Assembly (NCBI GenBank): GCA_037074615.1
Contig: CM073520.1
Location: forward strand, 33,785,527 to 33,849,526
Length of the DNA stretch: 64,000 bases
Reading direction: 5' to 3'
DNA from: Leucaena leucocephala
Lineage: Eukaryota > Streptophyta > Magnoliopsida > Fabales > Fabaceae
The position numbers and the translations under genes were made by a program. The notes under the pieces were generated by a model. It searched no databases, was not told the DNA's origin, and saw nothing but the letters and a program-made list of their open reading frames with translations. Below are positions 1 through 13,512 of the stretch, piece by piece (the first letter of the stretch is position 1; every line of letters begins with the position of its first letter).

Positions 1-1498
1 CTAGATGCCCCCACAGTTCGGATATTTTCATTTTGTTTTGATAATGGGAATTTTTTTATATACACACATACAATTGGATATTTCGAACTAAGGACAAAAT
101 AAAAAACTATCATTTTCTAAATGGTCCATGATAAAAGGCAAATTGCCATTTACCAATGTAGTTCACCTCTCGTAAATGACGTAAATGGACAAGTTTTTTT
201 TTTTTTTTAATTGAGTTTACCATTTCCCGCCATCTCATCTACATAAAATGGCATGCATTGAAATTTGTTTATAAGAAGGGAATCGTAAAGATAGATCAAT
301 TGCCAAAAGAAATACCCACTCAAACCTCACGAAAGCATATGCTCAAATTTTATTATTGACATGGGGACTTTGTTGATAGATAAGTTATAGATATCTTTGT
401 AAGCATTATTTGAGTTTTGAAATTCGATCTTAGTAAACTTCTCAATTCATCTAAACTTGTATGCTCATTTTTTAGGCTTATCTTGACCATACAAACTGTC
501 TATAGAGCCATATGAGTATTGCTTCTGTTGTTAAAAACGGGAGTATCCATTCCTAGATCATTCTTACGTTTTTTTAGAGTTGTGTATGAATCTGATAGTC
601 ACCCTAACCTAGTCCGATTGTAGAAAAAAGACAAAAATTATCAGAATAACTCTCCAAGTTAGATTAGATTATAGAGAATAAATGAGTTCAAAATTATCTG
701 GACCACCTAATTGTCCAGTAGCCAAGTCCAATCCGATATAGTCTCAAGTTGAACTTGACTGTAAGCTGTTAAAGTCTAGAGTTTAGACATAAAACTAAAC
801 TAAACGTAAGGTTAGGCATAAAACACTAATAATAATAGAGTCCAGTGAGAAGGGCTTATATTTCACAATATAAATTTTTAAATTCTTACTATAAAATATA
901 TTTAAATTTAGTATTTCATAATATAGTAACTATATAATAACCCACAGAAAAGAGGGAAGAAAAAGTACGAGACTTGGGTTGCACTAAACTGTGTATCCAT
1001 TTTATATTGTATGATATTGATTCCTTAATTTATATTTTGGTAAAAGAAATCCATCCATCCATCCATCTTATGCATTTTTATGTTAGTACAAAAATACGTA
1101 AATATGCCAACACCAATGACTTGAAATTATAAATGACATCTAATCCCAAACTTCCTATTTATAAAAAAAAAAAAATTTTATCATCACACTATAAGATCAT
1201 TTAACTCATATCTTTTTTATTATTACTTTTTTGGATCCTTATTATTTTGAGGTAATGCATATTTAATTAATCATCATTTGAGATTCATAATATTAAGATT
1301 AGAGGATTAAAAGTATTTTATAAAATTAAAATATTGGATAAAATTAGAAGATGAAGTGCATACTTTTTATGTTGTTATGTGGATGGAAGGTACTGCATAT
1401 TCAGTTAATCAGTTGAAATTGAAAAAAAAAAATTGCTAACGCAAGCCGCCAATTGTGCGCATGATAGCTCAATAGTGTAGAAAACACTAGCTTACGCT
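1..1498. other. AT-rich intergenic DNA upstream of the ELF6-like gene
   Basis: No credible coding exon was seen on either strand. The stretch is AT-rich with homopolymer runs (T runs near 195 and 55, A runs near 1167 and 1424). Around 380-480 there is a short segment resembling the 3' part of the SINE-like family described at 35083. The promoter and 5' leader of the downstream gene probably start in the last few hundred bases, but no core promoter element could be fixed. Confidence 0.5.
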
Positions 1499-1874
1499 CA
1501 TGAACGATATCACTCAAAACCTAGACAAACCCCCCGGCACCCCGCCCCTCTCTATGCCCCCAACACTCACGGTGTTTTTGAAGGCCAATCATACGCAGTG
1601 CCTTTCTATTACAGGTTCTTTATCTCTTTTCTTTCCTCAGTTCGCCCTTACATTTGCCTCTTTACTCTATTCTTCAGCTTCATGGGGTCCCAGTTATTCA
1701 TAAAACCTTTCAATTCATCACATACACTTTCTAATCTAGGGTTTTCAATTCTTCCCCTTAACCTCGTGCTTTCTTCTTTCTGTACTGTAAAATTCTAATT
1801 GAAAGAGTGTAATAGCTTATTGGTCTGTCAGTTATATTGTTGTTGTGAATACACATTCTTTTTTTCTTCCTTCC

Positions 1875-1910
1875 ATGCAATGGGTAATGTTGAAATTCCC
1901 AATTGGCTAA
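1875..1910 (+). promoter_or_regulatory. Short uORF overlapping the ELF6-like start codon
   Basis: An ATG five bases before the main ATG opens an 11-codon frame that ends in TAA at 1908-1910, inside the ELF6-like coding sequence. A scanning ribosome would meet this ATG first, so it could lower translation of the main frame. Its effect is inference; neither ATG context is clearly optimal. Longer upstream frames at 1500-1703 and 1598-1798 may also fall in the leader, but the transcription start is unknown. Confidence 0.4.
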
Positions 1911-4900
1911 AAGGCTTGCCATTGGCTCCGGAATTTCGCCCAACTGATACTGAATTCGCCGACCCGATTGCTTACATTTCAAAGATTGAGAAAGAAGCTA
2001 GCGCCTTTGGGATATGTAAGATTATTCCTCCATTACCCAAGCCTTCTAAAAGATACGTCTTCTCTAATTTAAACAAATCTCTTTTGAAGAGCCCGGAATT
2101 GGCTTCAGATAGTAATTCAGTTGGAGTTAGTAATTCTTCGAAAATTGTTTCTGGGGATAGTGGTAGTGATGGGGAGGCACGGGCTGTGTTTACCACAAGG
2201 CATCAAGAACTGGGGCAGAGTATTAAAAGAGCCAAAGGAACAATTCAAAGCCCACTTGTAGGTGTTCACAAGCAAGTATGGCAGAGTGGGGAAATTTATA
2301 CACTCGAACAGTTTGAGTCTAAATCAAAGGCCTTTGCAAGAAGTGTACTAGGTATGGTTAAGGAGGTTTCTCCCCTGGTTATAGAGGCTATGTTTTGGAA
2401 GGCAGCTTCAGAGAAGCCTATATATGTGGAGTATGCCAATGACATGCCTGGGTCTGCTTTTGGAGAATCCAAGGGTCAGTTTCATTACATTCACAGAAGG
2501 AGAAGGAAAAAGGCTTATTATCAAAGGGGTCTAGATACCTCAGATTGCCAAGAACTCAAAATGGATAAAATAAGAGATACCAAGATGGTCGAAAGTAAGG
2601 ATGCTTCTGCCCATAATCATGCAGACACTTGCTCACAGACATCAAATTCAACTTCAAGCCCGTCCACATTTTCATCAAATGAAGCCCCACATTCTAGTAG
2701 GCAGAAGAGTTCAGATTCCAGCAGTGAGATGGAAGGTACTGCTGGTTGGAAGCTTTCAAACAGTCCTTGGAACTTGCAAGTTATTGCACGATCACAGGGC
2801 TCGCTAACTCGTTTCATGCCAGATGATATTCCTGGTGTTACTTCCCCCATGGTATACATTGGTATGCTGTTCAGTTGGTTTGCTTGGCATGTAGAGGATC
2901 ATGAACTTCATAGCATGAATTTTCTTCACATTGGCTCGTCAAAGACTTGGTATGCTGTTCCTGGAGATTATGCAGATGCTTTCGAGGAACTCATCCGCAC
3001 TGAGGCTTATGGTGGTGATATGGATCACTTAGGTATGTGAATTATTTTTTGGCACCAAAGGTTGAAGAAGCATTTGCTGACTTTGCATAATCTCTTAGCA
3101 AAATGCTTCAGTTAGTTCTTCCATGTTTATGAAAGGAAATTTTAGAATTAGTTATAATCTATATATTTGGCATCTACATAAAATATATCATATTTCTATA
3201 GTATCATTTTCACTGTCTTTGCCAGCATCTTGGGCTGCCTTGTGTTTCTATCCTTCCTTACCAACAATGTTATGTTATATTGGATCTATAATTAAAATTT
3301 AAATGAGAATCATTATTGGAGTTAAAGTGAATTTTAGTTACAGTTCGTTATATTAGTTATTGTTAGTAAGATTAATACTGATGTATTCTGTAGTTATGGG
3401 TAACCTTCAAGTTCCCATGAAGTCTAATAAAAACTAAATTTTAGTTCATCAAAAGTTGACCCTTCATCTGAAGTAAACATCCATTTTGTGGGAAATTTCT
3501 GAAACTAGCATTGATGTAATACTGTGAAAGGCAAAGTGGGTCATGAAACGGATGAAATAAAGTTGTGTTAAGGGACATAATTTGATCATACTTGAAGAGA
3601 TCTCCAGTGGTATATGATGAGATATGCATAAAGGAAATTTATTTCATTGTAAAATTTATAGAGCTACAAGTACATGAAATTAGGAAACATTACAAAATCT
3701 GAGAAATTATTTTGATTGATACTAATAATGAGAGGAAAAAAATTGCATACTCATACAGTAAATTATGTAATCTAATTAATATATTCTGATTTTTTTCTCT
3801 ATTGTAACCTGGGGTATCACATTTTCTGCTCATACCAGCTGCTTTGACTCTGCTGGGGGAGAAGACAACCCTTATATCACCGGAGGCAGTTGTTGCATCT
3901 GGGATCCCTTGTTGCAGGTGAGTTGGTTGACATCTTTGATATGTATTCACTCCAACTATTTTACTTATAAGTTAAAATTATTATTCACTCTAATTGGGCA
4001 GGGTTATTTTCTTAGAGGTTATATACTGCAACAAGTACTTATAAATACGAACAATTTTGTACGTGTTTGAGTCAACTTATGATAAGTTCTATAAGCTTGC
4101 ACTTGAAGCTTGATGAGAAAGCTCTTTCCAGCTTAGGCGGGATTGCATGAGTATTGATGTTTTTTACATCCAAGTACATGTATGAAATACATAAGCACTC
4201 ACAAGTGTACATCTAAACACATTTATTTGTTTTACCTAATTTATGGTGAAGGAGCTTACTTATCTTGCTCTTCATGTGAAAGCGCTTGTCTATTTCTTTT
4301 ATCTAAACAAGGTGAGTGGATGTGATCTAAGATTGTTTAGCAAGTTTTTTCTCCACGTAATGCCCTTGTTGAAGTTCTGTTTATACATGTACTGATTTTT
4401 CCATTAGGTTGACGCAGAACCCTGGAGAATTTGTTGTGACCTTCCCAAGGGCTTATCATGTAGGATTCAGCCATGGTAATTGCTTTGAAACTTTTGTACG
4501 TTCAAAGGATGTTGCATTTATGCATGGTAGATACAAATATTGGTCAGATGAGTCCTTCTGTACTTGCTTTTCAATTCATTGTACATGAAGAAATTATGTG
4601 CTTATAAGCACCATAGTTTGAAATGTTGATGTTTCATAATAATGTGTTAAGACGGTAATGTTTTATAACTTCACTATATCTTTTTTTTTTTCAGAATATG
4701 AAAAAGGAATATCAAGATAATTCTTTGTTCTTTTGATTTATGTTGAAATATTTTGGCCTGTATGCAGCCCAAGAATGAACACTCTTATGCCCTTTGTCAG
4801 GCAGGTGATCATGTGTATTAATTAAAACTGGTTGAAAACAATTTTTTAACAGTTTTAATATTTTTCACCAGAGAATGCCACATCCGTAATTTTCATAGAG

Positions 4901-7900
4901 AATGTCATCTGATAAGATAAACCTATGGTACTATTTAGGTTTTAACTGCGGGGAAGCTGCTAACTTTGGAACTCCACAATGGCTCACAGTGGCCAAGGAA
5001 GCTGCAGTGCGTAGGGCTGCAATGAATTATCTTCCCATGCTTTCCCATCAGCAACTGCTTTACTTGTTGACTATGTCTTTTGTTTCAAGGTGAGGAGGCT
5101 AATCATCCTCATTTGAAATCGGCCGGCTGCTAGTTTTTACAGAAAGTTGCTTTATTTCTTTTCTTTCCTACCAGTAAATTATATGGGCGATGATTCCTTT
5201 TTTTGGGTAAGAAGGCCATGATCAGTTTTCATATAATTGTGCTACTTGTAACCGTGAACCTGTTGTTTCAATCCGTGTTTTGAGATGAATTAATTAGGTC
5301 AGAGGCATTTTTTATTCAAAATAGATATATTTCAGGGCTCTAATGAATGAAATTGAAAGTTGATATGACATGGTTTAGACTTTGGAGAGACGTTTCAAAT
5401 TGTTGGCCAAAGATAAAAAAGAAGATATTTTTGGATGGACAATGTGACAAATAATTATATTTGTTCTTGAGGTGCAATTCCTTTCATGGCTGCTCTTTCT
5501 ATATTGCATTGTTCTGTCTTACATTCACACTATATTGCAATATACATTTAACTGTTGTTCAAGAAGAAATCAAGGGGCCATCTAATGATTTTTTTCATTC
5601 CTGCTGGTATTTTCATTGGTACATATGGTAGAGTGCCAAGAACATTATTACCAGGTGTGCGGAGTTCCCGTCTGAGAGACCGTCAAAAAGAAGAAAGAGA
5701 ATTGCTAGTAAAAAGATCTTTTATAGAAGATATGCTGCAAGAAAACAATCTTCTATCCTTTCTTCTTGGAAAGCAATCAACTTATCATGCTGTTTTATGG
5801 AATGCTGATTTACTCCCAGATCTGAGCAAGGATTCTCCTCAGTTGCCTGACTTAACTTCTACAACTAGAACCTCTATGGCAGACAGTGTGTCAAATTCGA
5901 GTTCTGCAGATAGGAGCAACCACAGTTGTTTGCTTGATGAAATGAGCTTGTATATGGAAAATCTGACTGAACTTTATCTTGGTGACGACAGTCTTCCATG
6001 TCACTTCCAAACTGATTCAGGAGCATTGGCTTGTGTGGGTTGTGGGATTCTTGGTTTTCCATTCATGACTGTGGTACAGCCATCAGAGAGATCAGCGATG
6101 GAACTTTTGCCAGTCTCAGGTAATGGTCTTTTTCCTTTCTGTTGATCGTTTTTCTTTTATTACGTTTTGTTTGTACTTCCTTGTATGATTATATTTGGGG
6201 TCACGTGGCAAATTGAGCATGACTGTCATTATGGACTAGGAAGATGGAAGAAATTTTAGTTTATTGAATTATACCTTAGCGATTCTCTAAATTCAAATTC
6301 TTCCAAGTTTGCTGCATCAAATAGGGTATTCATGTCAATTGAGGACATAGAGAGGGTCTTGGAGCTCTTTCAAATTGCCAAAAGCCTTGTTTTGTCCTTG
6401 GATATCATTTTATTAATAATAATGTTTGTTATATACAGTTTGGTTTCTAGATTCAGCGACCTAAATAACTTTAACCAGAATGTCGTGTTATTTGGTTATA
6501 AAACTACTATGTTCACTCTTGCTAATTATTCTTCCTAGTCATTTTCCCTGTCGTAGAATTTAATGAAGCTGATTAAGGGACCATGATCTCAACATAAAAT
6601 TTGAATTTCCCTTTTATCAGTATGCCATGATTGAAGCTATTTTACCTTGTCAAGCAGATGGTCCTATATAAATCCTGAAATTCAAAATTGTATCATTTGT
6701 TCTGCAGGGAATGCTCTCTCTGTTACTGATCCGCCTTCAACAAATGAACCATCAAAACTATCATTAATGAACCATGACAAGGGTTGGAACAACTCTTGCA
6801 AATTTTTGAGGCCACGAATTTTCTGCCTGGAGCATGCTGTTCAGATTATGGAGATACTGCAGTGCAAAGGTGGAGCTAGTGTGCTTGTAATTTGCCATTC
6901 AGGTTTTGTACCCATTTTCCACCAGCTTTTATCATAATCGATCCCTATCTTCCTAGTTGCATGTGGCCCTTTGTTTATATCCCCATCAGGGCCAGGTTTA
7001 TGGTTTTTGGACGGAAGAGATCCATTTTTTGCAGCATTAATGCGGCCCAAGTCCAAAGAAAGAAAACGAGAAAAACTAGCAGGGGTCTAATCATAGGAAC
7101 AAAGCCCAGCATGGTTGCCAAAATCAGCTGGCGCTGTCTGAATTAATAAAAAGTAGAAAAGAGACGATTGCAAATATCACTTCGTCATTTTTTTACTGAC
7201 TAATTTTCTGCATTTTTTTCAGACTATCAGAAAATCAAGGCACATGCCAGGGCAGTGGCAGAGGAGATAGGCTGTGCTTTTGATTATAAGGAGGTTCCGT
7301 TAGATATGGCATCCCCTGAAGATTTGACCTTGATAGATCTTGCGATTGATGGTGAAGAACCCAATGAATGTGAAGAAGACTGGACATCTAAATTAGGAAT
7401 TAACCTGCGGCATTGTGTCAGTGCAAGAAAGAACTCTCCATATAAACAACCTCCTTTCAAATTGGCTCTGGGAATGTTGTTCCCTGAGAAATTTCCTGGT
7501 TCAGATGTCTTATCTATAAATTGGCAGTCAAAGAGATTTCGGTCAAGAAGGTTGAAGTATTTAGCTCAGGCGAAGGCATGTGATGGGATTCAGAGAAAGA
7601 TGGGTGATCAGTTGGAACGAAAGACAGATGGTTCCTCTGCAAAAAAGATGCTTCAGTATTCAAGGAGAAAGTTCAGGTCCAAGCAAGGTTGTCTCTCTGG
7701 ATCCAACATGGTTAATGTACCCCATAAAGAGTCCATAAATGTGCCAGCTGTCTTGAGTAGAGATTCTGGTAACCATGTCTCTCAAAATGAGCCTGGTACT
7801 GAGAATTCTAGGAATGATTGTGCCCTGTCATGTGTCTTGCAACCTGAAAATCTACTTACTGAAATGACCACTAGTCTGAGTTTGAAAGTTGCTTCTTCAC

Positions 7901-9321
7901 AACCTTCAGATTTCACTCTGGAACCTACGTCAGCGGATGAAAATTTGGGACCAGAGGTCCAGAATCAAACTACAGAGGAATTAAAGATAGATGGCAAAAG
8001 TAGCTGGACAACGCCTGATCATTCAATGATGTCTTGTAAGATGGGTGCCTCAGAAATTGAGGATAAGGACGATGAGATTTTGCATGACAAGATAAATTCT
8101 AGCTCACTTATCGTTGCTGAAGACAAAAATATTGACATGCTTATCACAGAAGAAATTAACACCAATTATAGCAATAGTGTGGATTTTAATGAAGTACATC
8201 AAGAATTTGAGCCTGCCCACAAGAGTAACAGGGCGGAAGCTACTTCATCTCCTGTTTCATTGGTAACTCAGCAGACACTTTCCTTCATGGAAGAAAATTC
8301 TAATACTGCGAGAAAGAATCATAGCACTGAAAGCATGATCTATGATGCACCCTTAAAAGAGACAACGGACACTTCTAGTTTGAATGAAAACAACATGGAA
8401 CTTACTGTAAGTTGTGATAACTCAATAAATGAGCAGACGTCAAAGATTGATGCTCATGAAGTTCCAAAAGAGCTTTGTGCCCTTGCAGACTCCAGCCCTC
8501 AATCTACTTCAGATGTGAGAAAAGAATCAGAAATCCAGCGAAGAATCATGAATGATGAGGAAATCTGCTCTGGTACTGGCGCTGGGCCATCATTAAACGA
8601 CTCTTCTGTGTCAATGCGGGAGTGTTCTGCAACTGAGGGAGAGAAATGTGCTAGAGATAGCTTGAATGGAAGCGAAATTCATTTTTCACAAGACTATAGG
8701 GAGATGCCAATCTCTGAAAGTTTGCCAGGCCTTAGGTCAAATACCCGGAAGAGAAGAAACACGGAATTGGAACGGATACAAGATATGGATATAAGTTTCC
8801 ATGGCTTTGTTAGAAGTCCATGTGAAGGGTTGAGACCGAGGGCTTGTAAAGTAGCATCTGACAGAAGCTTGGCTGAAACCAGCAATTCTGTGGAGGAAAA
8901 TCTGGAGGTTAAAAGGGCTAGGAGGAAATCATCAGATGTCATGTTGTCTGGCAAGAATAAGAAGGATGCTGTCAAGAGGTCTCACAAGTGTGACCTTGAT
9001 GGTTGCCACATGAGTTTTATGTCCAAAGCAGAGTTAATGTTGCACAAGCGCAACCGCTGCCCTCTTGATGGGTGTGGAAAGAAGTTCAGATCCCACAAAT
9101 ATGCTGTGCTTCACCAACGTGTCCATGATAATGACAGGCCACTCAAGTGCCCATGGGAAGGTTGCTCAATGTCATTCAAGTGGGCATGGGCCAGGACCGA
9201 GCATATACGGGTGCATACTGGGGAAAAGCCATACCACTGCAAGGTTGAGGGATGTGGCCTTTCGTTTAGATTTGTATCCGATTATAGCAGGCACCGGCGG
9301 AAAACGGGGCACTATGTATAG
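1880..9321 (+). CDS. ELF6: JmjN/JmjC histone H3K27 demethylase with four C-terminal C2H2 zinc fingers (ELF6-like)
   Basis: Seven coding exons: 1880-3032, 3839-3917, 4408-4475, 4939-5089, 5632-6119, 6708-6902, 7223-9321. They sum to 4233 nt, closing exactly in frame as 1410 aa. The N terminus (MGNVEIPNWLK...) carries JmjN at about residues 15-60. The JmjC core begins near residue 290; H337 and E339 (motif HVED) are two of the Fe(II) ligands, and a third histidine lies in the exon 3-4 motif YHVGFSHGFN. The last 110 residues hold four C2H2 fingers ending in RHRRKTGHY. By family knowledge, ELF6 and REF6 remove H3K27 methyl marks in the nucleus and affect flowering time; the zinc fingers bind DNA. 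The N terminus resembles ELF6 more than REF6. The start is the first in-frame ATG; an out-of-frame ATG lies 5 nt upstream. Residues about 700-1270 are low-complexity and acidic, as usual for this family. Confidence 0.93.
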
Positions 9322-10251
9322 TCACTTGACTGATACAAAACATTCATTTGTCATCAGCCTGTTTTGTAACAATATGCACATATGCAGCTAGTCTCAGGAT
9401 ATCATGAATCTGATATCTTCTGGTTAGGTGTAAAGTTAGGGATAGAATGGTTGTTATCTCGAGGTGGTGAAAGTGTAGTTCGGAGAATTTTTGATCTTTC
9501 TGGATTATTTGACAGCAGATTTAGCAGCAGCATCAAACTCTCCAGAAGAGGAGAAATCATGTTGTTGGTTGGTCATATTCTTGATGGCCACATCTGTGAA
9601 GTTGCCTGGACTTAAAGATCTTTTGGTGCTTTGGATAGTTCATTGTGCATGCAGAGTACTTGAGATTGAGTTCATTTGTCCTTTAGGATGATCAAAAGGG
9701 GAAAAACTCAGTCATAGCAGGGCCTGTCCAATGATTAAATTTGCTACTGTCTTTTTTTCTCTCTCTCCCTTAAAATGTCTTGTGTCGCTGAATTAAGTTC
9801 AGCCAGCAGTCACGCTAGACGTTCTCAATGGGTTGAACGCAAATCTTTAGCTGTCTATTATTGTCCAATTTTCGGTCAAGACCTGAGGAAGTTGCCGTTC
9901 GAGTATTATGTATGACTGATATGGTCTACATATGTTTATTAAAGAGTTGACCTTTGTTACAAAAAATTTATCGTAAATAACTAATGGCAACTTGTGAATT
10001 ATTATATTGAGCTTGTTTATTAAGGATTTGTCGAACCTACTTAATATTTAAACATTTTAGTTGGATTTAAATGGGATTTTCCCAATTTGTTTTCTTCAGT
10101 CCTCTATGCTTTTCCAGAAAATAAAATAACGTGACCTAGCATTTATTATTTGCTTTTAACAAAAATTCCTCAGGCAATGTAGATCAATCAGAAGGGCAAT
10201 CACGGGCCTAATTATCAATCTCTTCGGACTCTTAACAAAAACTCTCTTGCC
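9322..10251. other. 3' region between the converging ELF6-like and YL1-like genes
   Basis: The two genes converge on this stretch, so it should hold both 3' untranslated regions and their polyadenylation signals. Open frames at 9382-9691 have no recognisable homology and lie directly after the ELF6-like stop; they are most simply 3' UTR. Confidence 0.5.
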
Positions 10252-11847
10252 TCAACTTCTCCGATCATCATCCTTGCGACGCCACTCATTCTCTATCTCC
10301 TTCAAGACGTCCAAGACACCAAGAATCCCCAAAAGGACTAACCCACCTGAAAACTTGCCACCACCTCCTCCTCCATTACCTCCATTACCATCGTCTCTAT
10401 ACGGTGGCAGTCCAGGCCCGCTGTCGTCAAGTTGAGGCGTCTTAGCTTTACCTGAGATAAATATGACAACAAGTGTTCTAGAAGATAATGTTATGCATGA
10501 TGACAATGGACTATAAAAATATTTAAAACCTGAAATGACATACAACAGGTTCATACAAGAGATATGACCAAAAGCAACATTAACTTAAACAGGTCCTCAG
10601 TTACATGGCGGTGCAGACACGTGTATCAGACTATTACCTGGCTCGATTGAAAATGATACGATAAAACTACAATCTATATACTACTATTCAAGGAAGCAAG
10701 AATTGGGAGGTCAAAATTTCTCCGACAACTATTTCTACATACAATTATATCCTTTTTTAACTGTTTTACGCTTATAGGTCACACATAATCCAAGACAAAC
10801 ATTAGTTTGATATTCTCTTCCATAAAAAATAGCTTGGGAGTAAATTGCAAATTCATACAATTAGAAGGCATTCCATTACAAATGTCCAATTCATCTCAGG
10901 CCCCAAAACTACATACAAGTTAATAATTAGAGTTAGCCACCACGTATATTCAACCAAATTAATGTTTGCTTGGTACAAGTTGATAATAGAACGAGGTCAT
11001 TACCAGGAGTAAGAGTAACTGTCTGAGATTCACGTGTTACGGTTTGGGTAAGCGCAGCTGCACATGTAGCATTCTACATGAAGCAAAAGAAAGGACATCA
11101 GAATATAGAGAACTAAACAATTGGCAGAAATGACTCACAGGCAATAATTATATTCTTGAATGTTTATAGACAGTATAAAATGTAAAATAAGCATAAAGAT
11201 AATCTATCGACATTTGATGGTAAAAAACACGTAAAATCAAGTAGAAAAATAACAGTATTATAAAACACTTGTAAACTTTCTAAGAAAATCATTCCAATCG
11301 AGAGAAAAATCAACAAAAGACACAGTGAAGAGCAAATCATTAATCAACACACAAAAAAGAAAAGTAAAATGTAGCTTACCGAAGCAGCAGCACATCTGAC
11401 ATGACGCGAATGAGTTTGAGATTTATCAATTTGACGTTTTCCTCTTCTTATATTACATGGTAAGGCTTGCATGCAAACTAGGTTCGGTCCAGTAAAATCA
11501 GCTTCTTTTTGGTACTGACATCCTCTCCTAACTGCATAAAGATACATGGTAAAAATAAAAATTTACGCAAGTCCTGAGAAGCTTGAGTCGATAGTATGGT
11601 ATGGAAAATGAAGATGGTGGGGGATTTTTGGTGTATTTTTCAATTGACATCAACATCAATATCAATATCCATAAAAGTTGTATGGAGCAACATGTTTCAT
11701 TAGTTGTCAATTGTGCAGCTCATCTTGGACTTCATGCAAACACACAAGGCCTGCTCTACTTATATTATAAAACTAGCTATGTAAAATTCACGTACCTGCT
11801 GGTGGTAATAGAGCGGACGCAGCAGTATTACTTGTTGACATCAGCAT
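10252..11847 (-). CDS. YL1: Small plastid protein, YELLOW LEAF 1-like
   Basis: Four coding exons on the minus strand: 11847-11796, 11531-11380, 11073-11004, 10451-10252, totalling 474 nt (157 aa) in frame with GT/AG borders throughout. The first exon encodes MLMSTSNTAASALLPPA, a Ser/Ala-rich start typical of a transit peptide. Exon 3 carries a TQTVTRESQTVTLTPG stretch. The last exon has the acidic LDDSGPGLPP segment, a Gly-rich run, then a short hydrophobic helix (GGLVLLGILGVLDVLK) before a charged tail. This order matches what I remember of rice YELLOW LEAF 1 and its dicot relatives, chloroplast proteins linked to ATP synthase accumulation. A 5' UTR intron probably lies upstream, because an acceptor sits 3 nt before the start ATG; a leader exon may lie near 12.8-12.95 kb. 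The hydrophobic tail suggests a membrane anchor. Confidence 0.72.
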
Positions 11848-13205
11848 TTCTATGATGATAAGATGGCTAAAATTAGCTGTTAGATTAATAAGACAATAAA
11901 TTATCAGTTTCAAAACCAATTAACAAAGGCCTTTGTTACTAAAATGCATGCAGAAAATTGACAAGAACTTTCAGCTATCGTAATTCAATTCAAATTTTCG
12001 TAAATCTAAGAAAAGAGGGAGGGGGCTTATCAAGATTGACAAGCGTTTCCTGCCTGGATACTTTTGTAAGGATGTGATGCAAAGAATTAAGAAAAATAAT
12101 TTGGGAATTACAGGGCTCAACCTCCTAGTTGAACAATAATAAATTAGGACCAACCAAAGATGAAACCCAAACCAAGAGAATATTTCTTTCTTTCTTTCTT
12201 CTTAATCTTTTGACTCTCAAGCAATTTAGCTGCTTCAGATGAAAATATTGCAATGGATGCAGACATCTTTCTAAAATTTAGGATTACGCAGAAAAATCGT
12301 ATGGAAAGTGGGAAGGAAATTTAGAGTAACAAAGGCATTTCCATATCTTATCAGAATGCAAAACACAATTCGAGAACCACGGATTCTGCTAAGAAAATGA
12401 TGGAAACATCAAGATTACAATGCAAGATGGGAAATGAATGCCAGTAAACAGACGTTAAAAATTTGGTTCAACCATCAGAAAATTTGAATTTCTAAAGCAC
12501 AATCAAACCCGATCAACAAAATTAAATTTTTTTCCATCTCTTCGCCCTCCCATTCCCAGAAGTCAAACACATAAATTACATGGCATTCAAATCAAATCAT
12601 AATATAAAGGAAAGAGAAACATAATACCTAAAGACAACAAGAATTGCATAAAAAGGAAAACACCGTCATATTTCCGAATAAGATGAATTAAAAACGCAGC
12701 AAATCAAAATTTTATTTTCGATTTTTTTATGTTTACGTTTACGCATAAAAGTCTATCAACAAAAAAGAGTATAATGCAGTGCAACAAAAGGAAAGAACCT
12801 GCAAATAGGAATAATCGCCCAAGTTTGACAAAGAAGATGATAAGCGAAACTAACTCGTGAAACTCGTTTCGAAGAGAAATTTTTTGACAAAACTAACTTC
12901 TATGTAAACCTCCTCTCCTCTAAACGTTGTTGTTGGGAAGGAGGAGCCAAGGAGGTCGGTTCATTTTTTTGTTTGTTTCCCCTTTTTTTTGTACAAGTTG
13001 TTTTTCCTTTTTTGACCTGAAAAAGGTCGGTTCATGCAGGGCTATTGAAAGGTTTTCTAATTGGGTCCACCTAACAAATTGGACTTCGATCTTTGTGGCC
13101 CAAAATCTTTGTAATTCTCTTTTCTGCCGAATTTAGGTACGCTAGCTTGCGTTTCAAGAAAGGGTATTCTTTGTACCAAAAAAAAAAAAAAAAGAAAGAA
13201 GGAAA

Positions 13206-13321
13206 GGGCATTCTATATTCGTAATCCTAATTCAAAAAAAAAAGAAGAAGGGCATTCTATATTCGTAATCCTAATTCCAAAAAAAAAAGAAAGGGCATTC
13301 TATTTTCGTAATCCTAATTCC
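13206..13321. repeat. Tandem repeat, about 48-bp unit, three copies
   Basis: The unit begins with GGGCATTCTATATTCGTAAT, continues with CCTAATTC and ends in an A-rich linker with GAAG or GAAAG. Copies start at about 13206, 13250 and 13293 and differ mainly in the length of the A run. A degenerate related stretch lies just upstream (about 13160-13205). Confidence 0.8.
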
Positions 13322-13349
13322 TATTAAAAGACGTATAGTAAAAAATATA

Positions 13350-13512
13350 TTTATATTTTATAAGAGCACGAGTTCGATTCTTACTACTATTATGAGGATT
13401 CTTTTATTATGCGATCTCGTAAATCTTCTATAAATTCTTTAAGTCCTGAGACTATGCCTTAAATTTAATAAAGAACTGGAGTCGAATCTACTTAAATTTT
13501 TTTATAACAAAA
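13350..13512 (+). repeat. SINE-like fragment (tRNA-derived family, copy 1)
   Basis: Contains a pol III B-box-like GAGTTCGATTC, a conserved body (GCGATCTCGTAAATCTTCTA, TAAGTCCTGAG) and a T/A-rich 3' end (ACTTAAATTTTTTTATAAC). The same order of blocks occurs at 35083-35268 and, in reverse, at about 20331-20475. The A-box part is missing or degraded here. Confidence 0.5.

Noticed and set aside
9065..9691. Plus-strand frames overlapping and following the zinc-finger exon
   Set aside because: Alternate-frame readings of the ELF6-like last exon and its 3' UTR.
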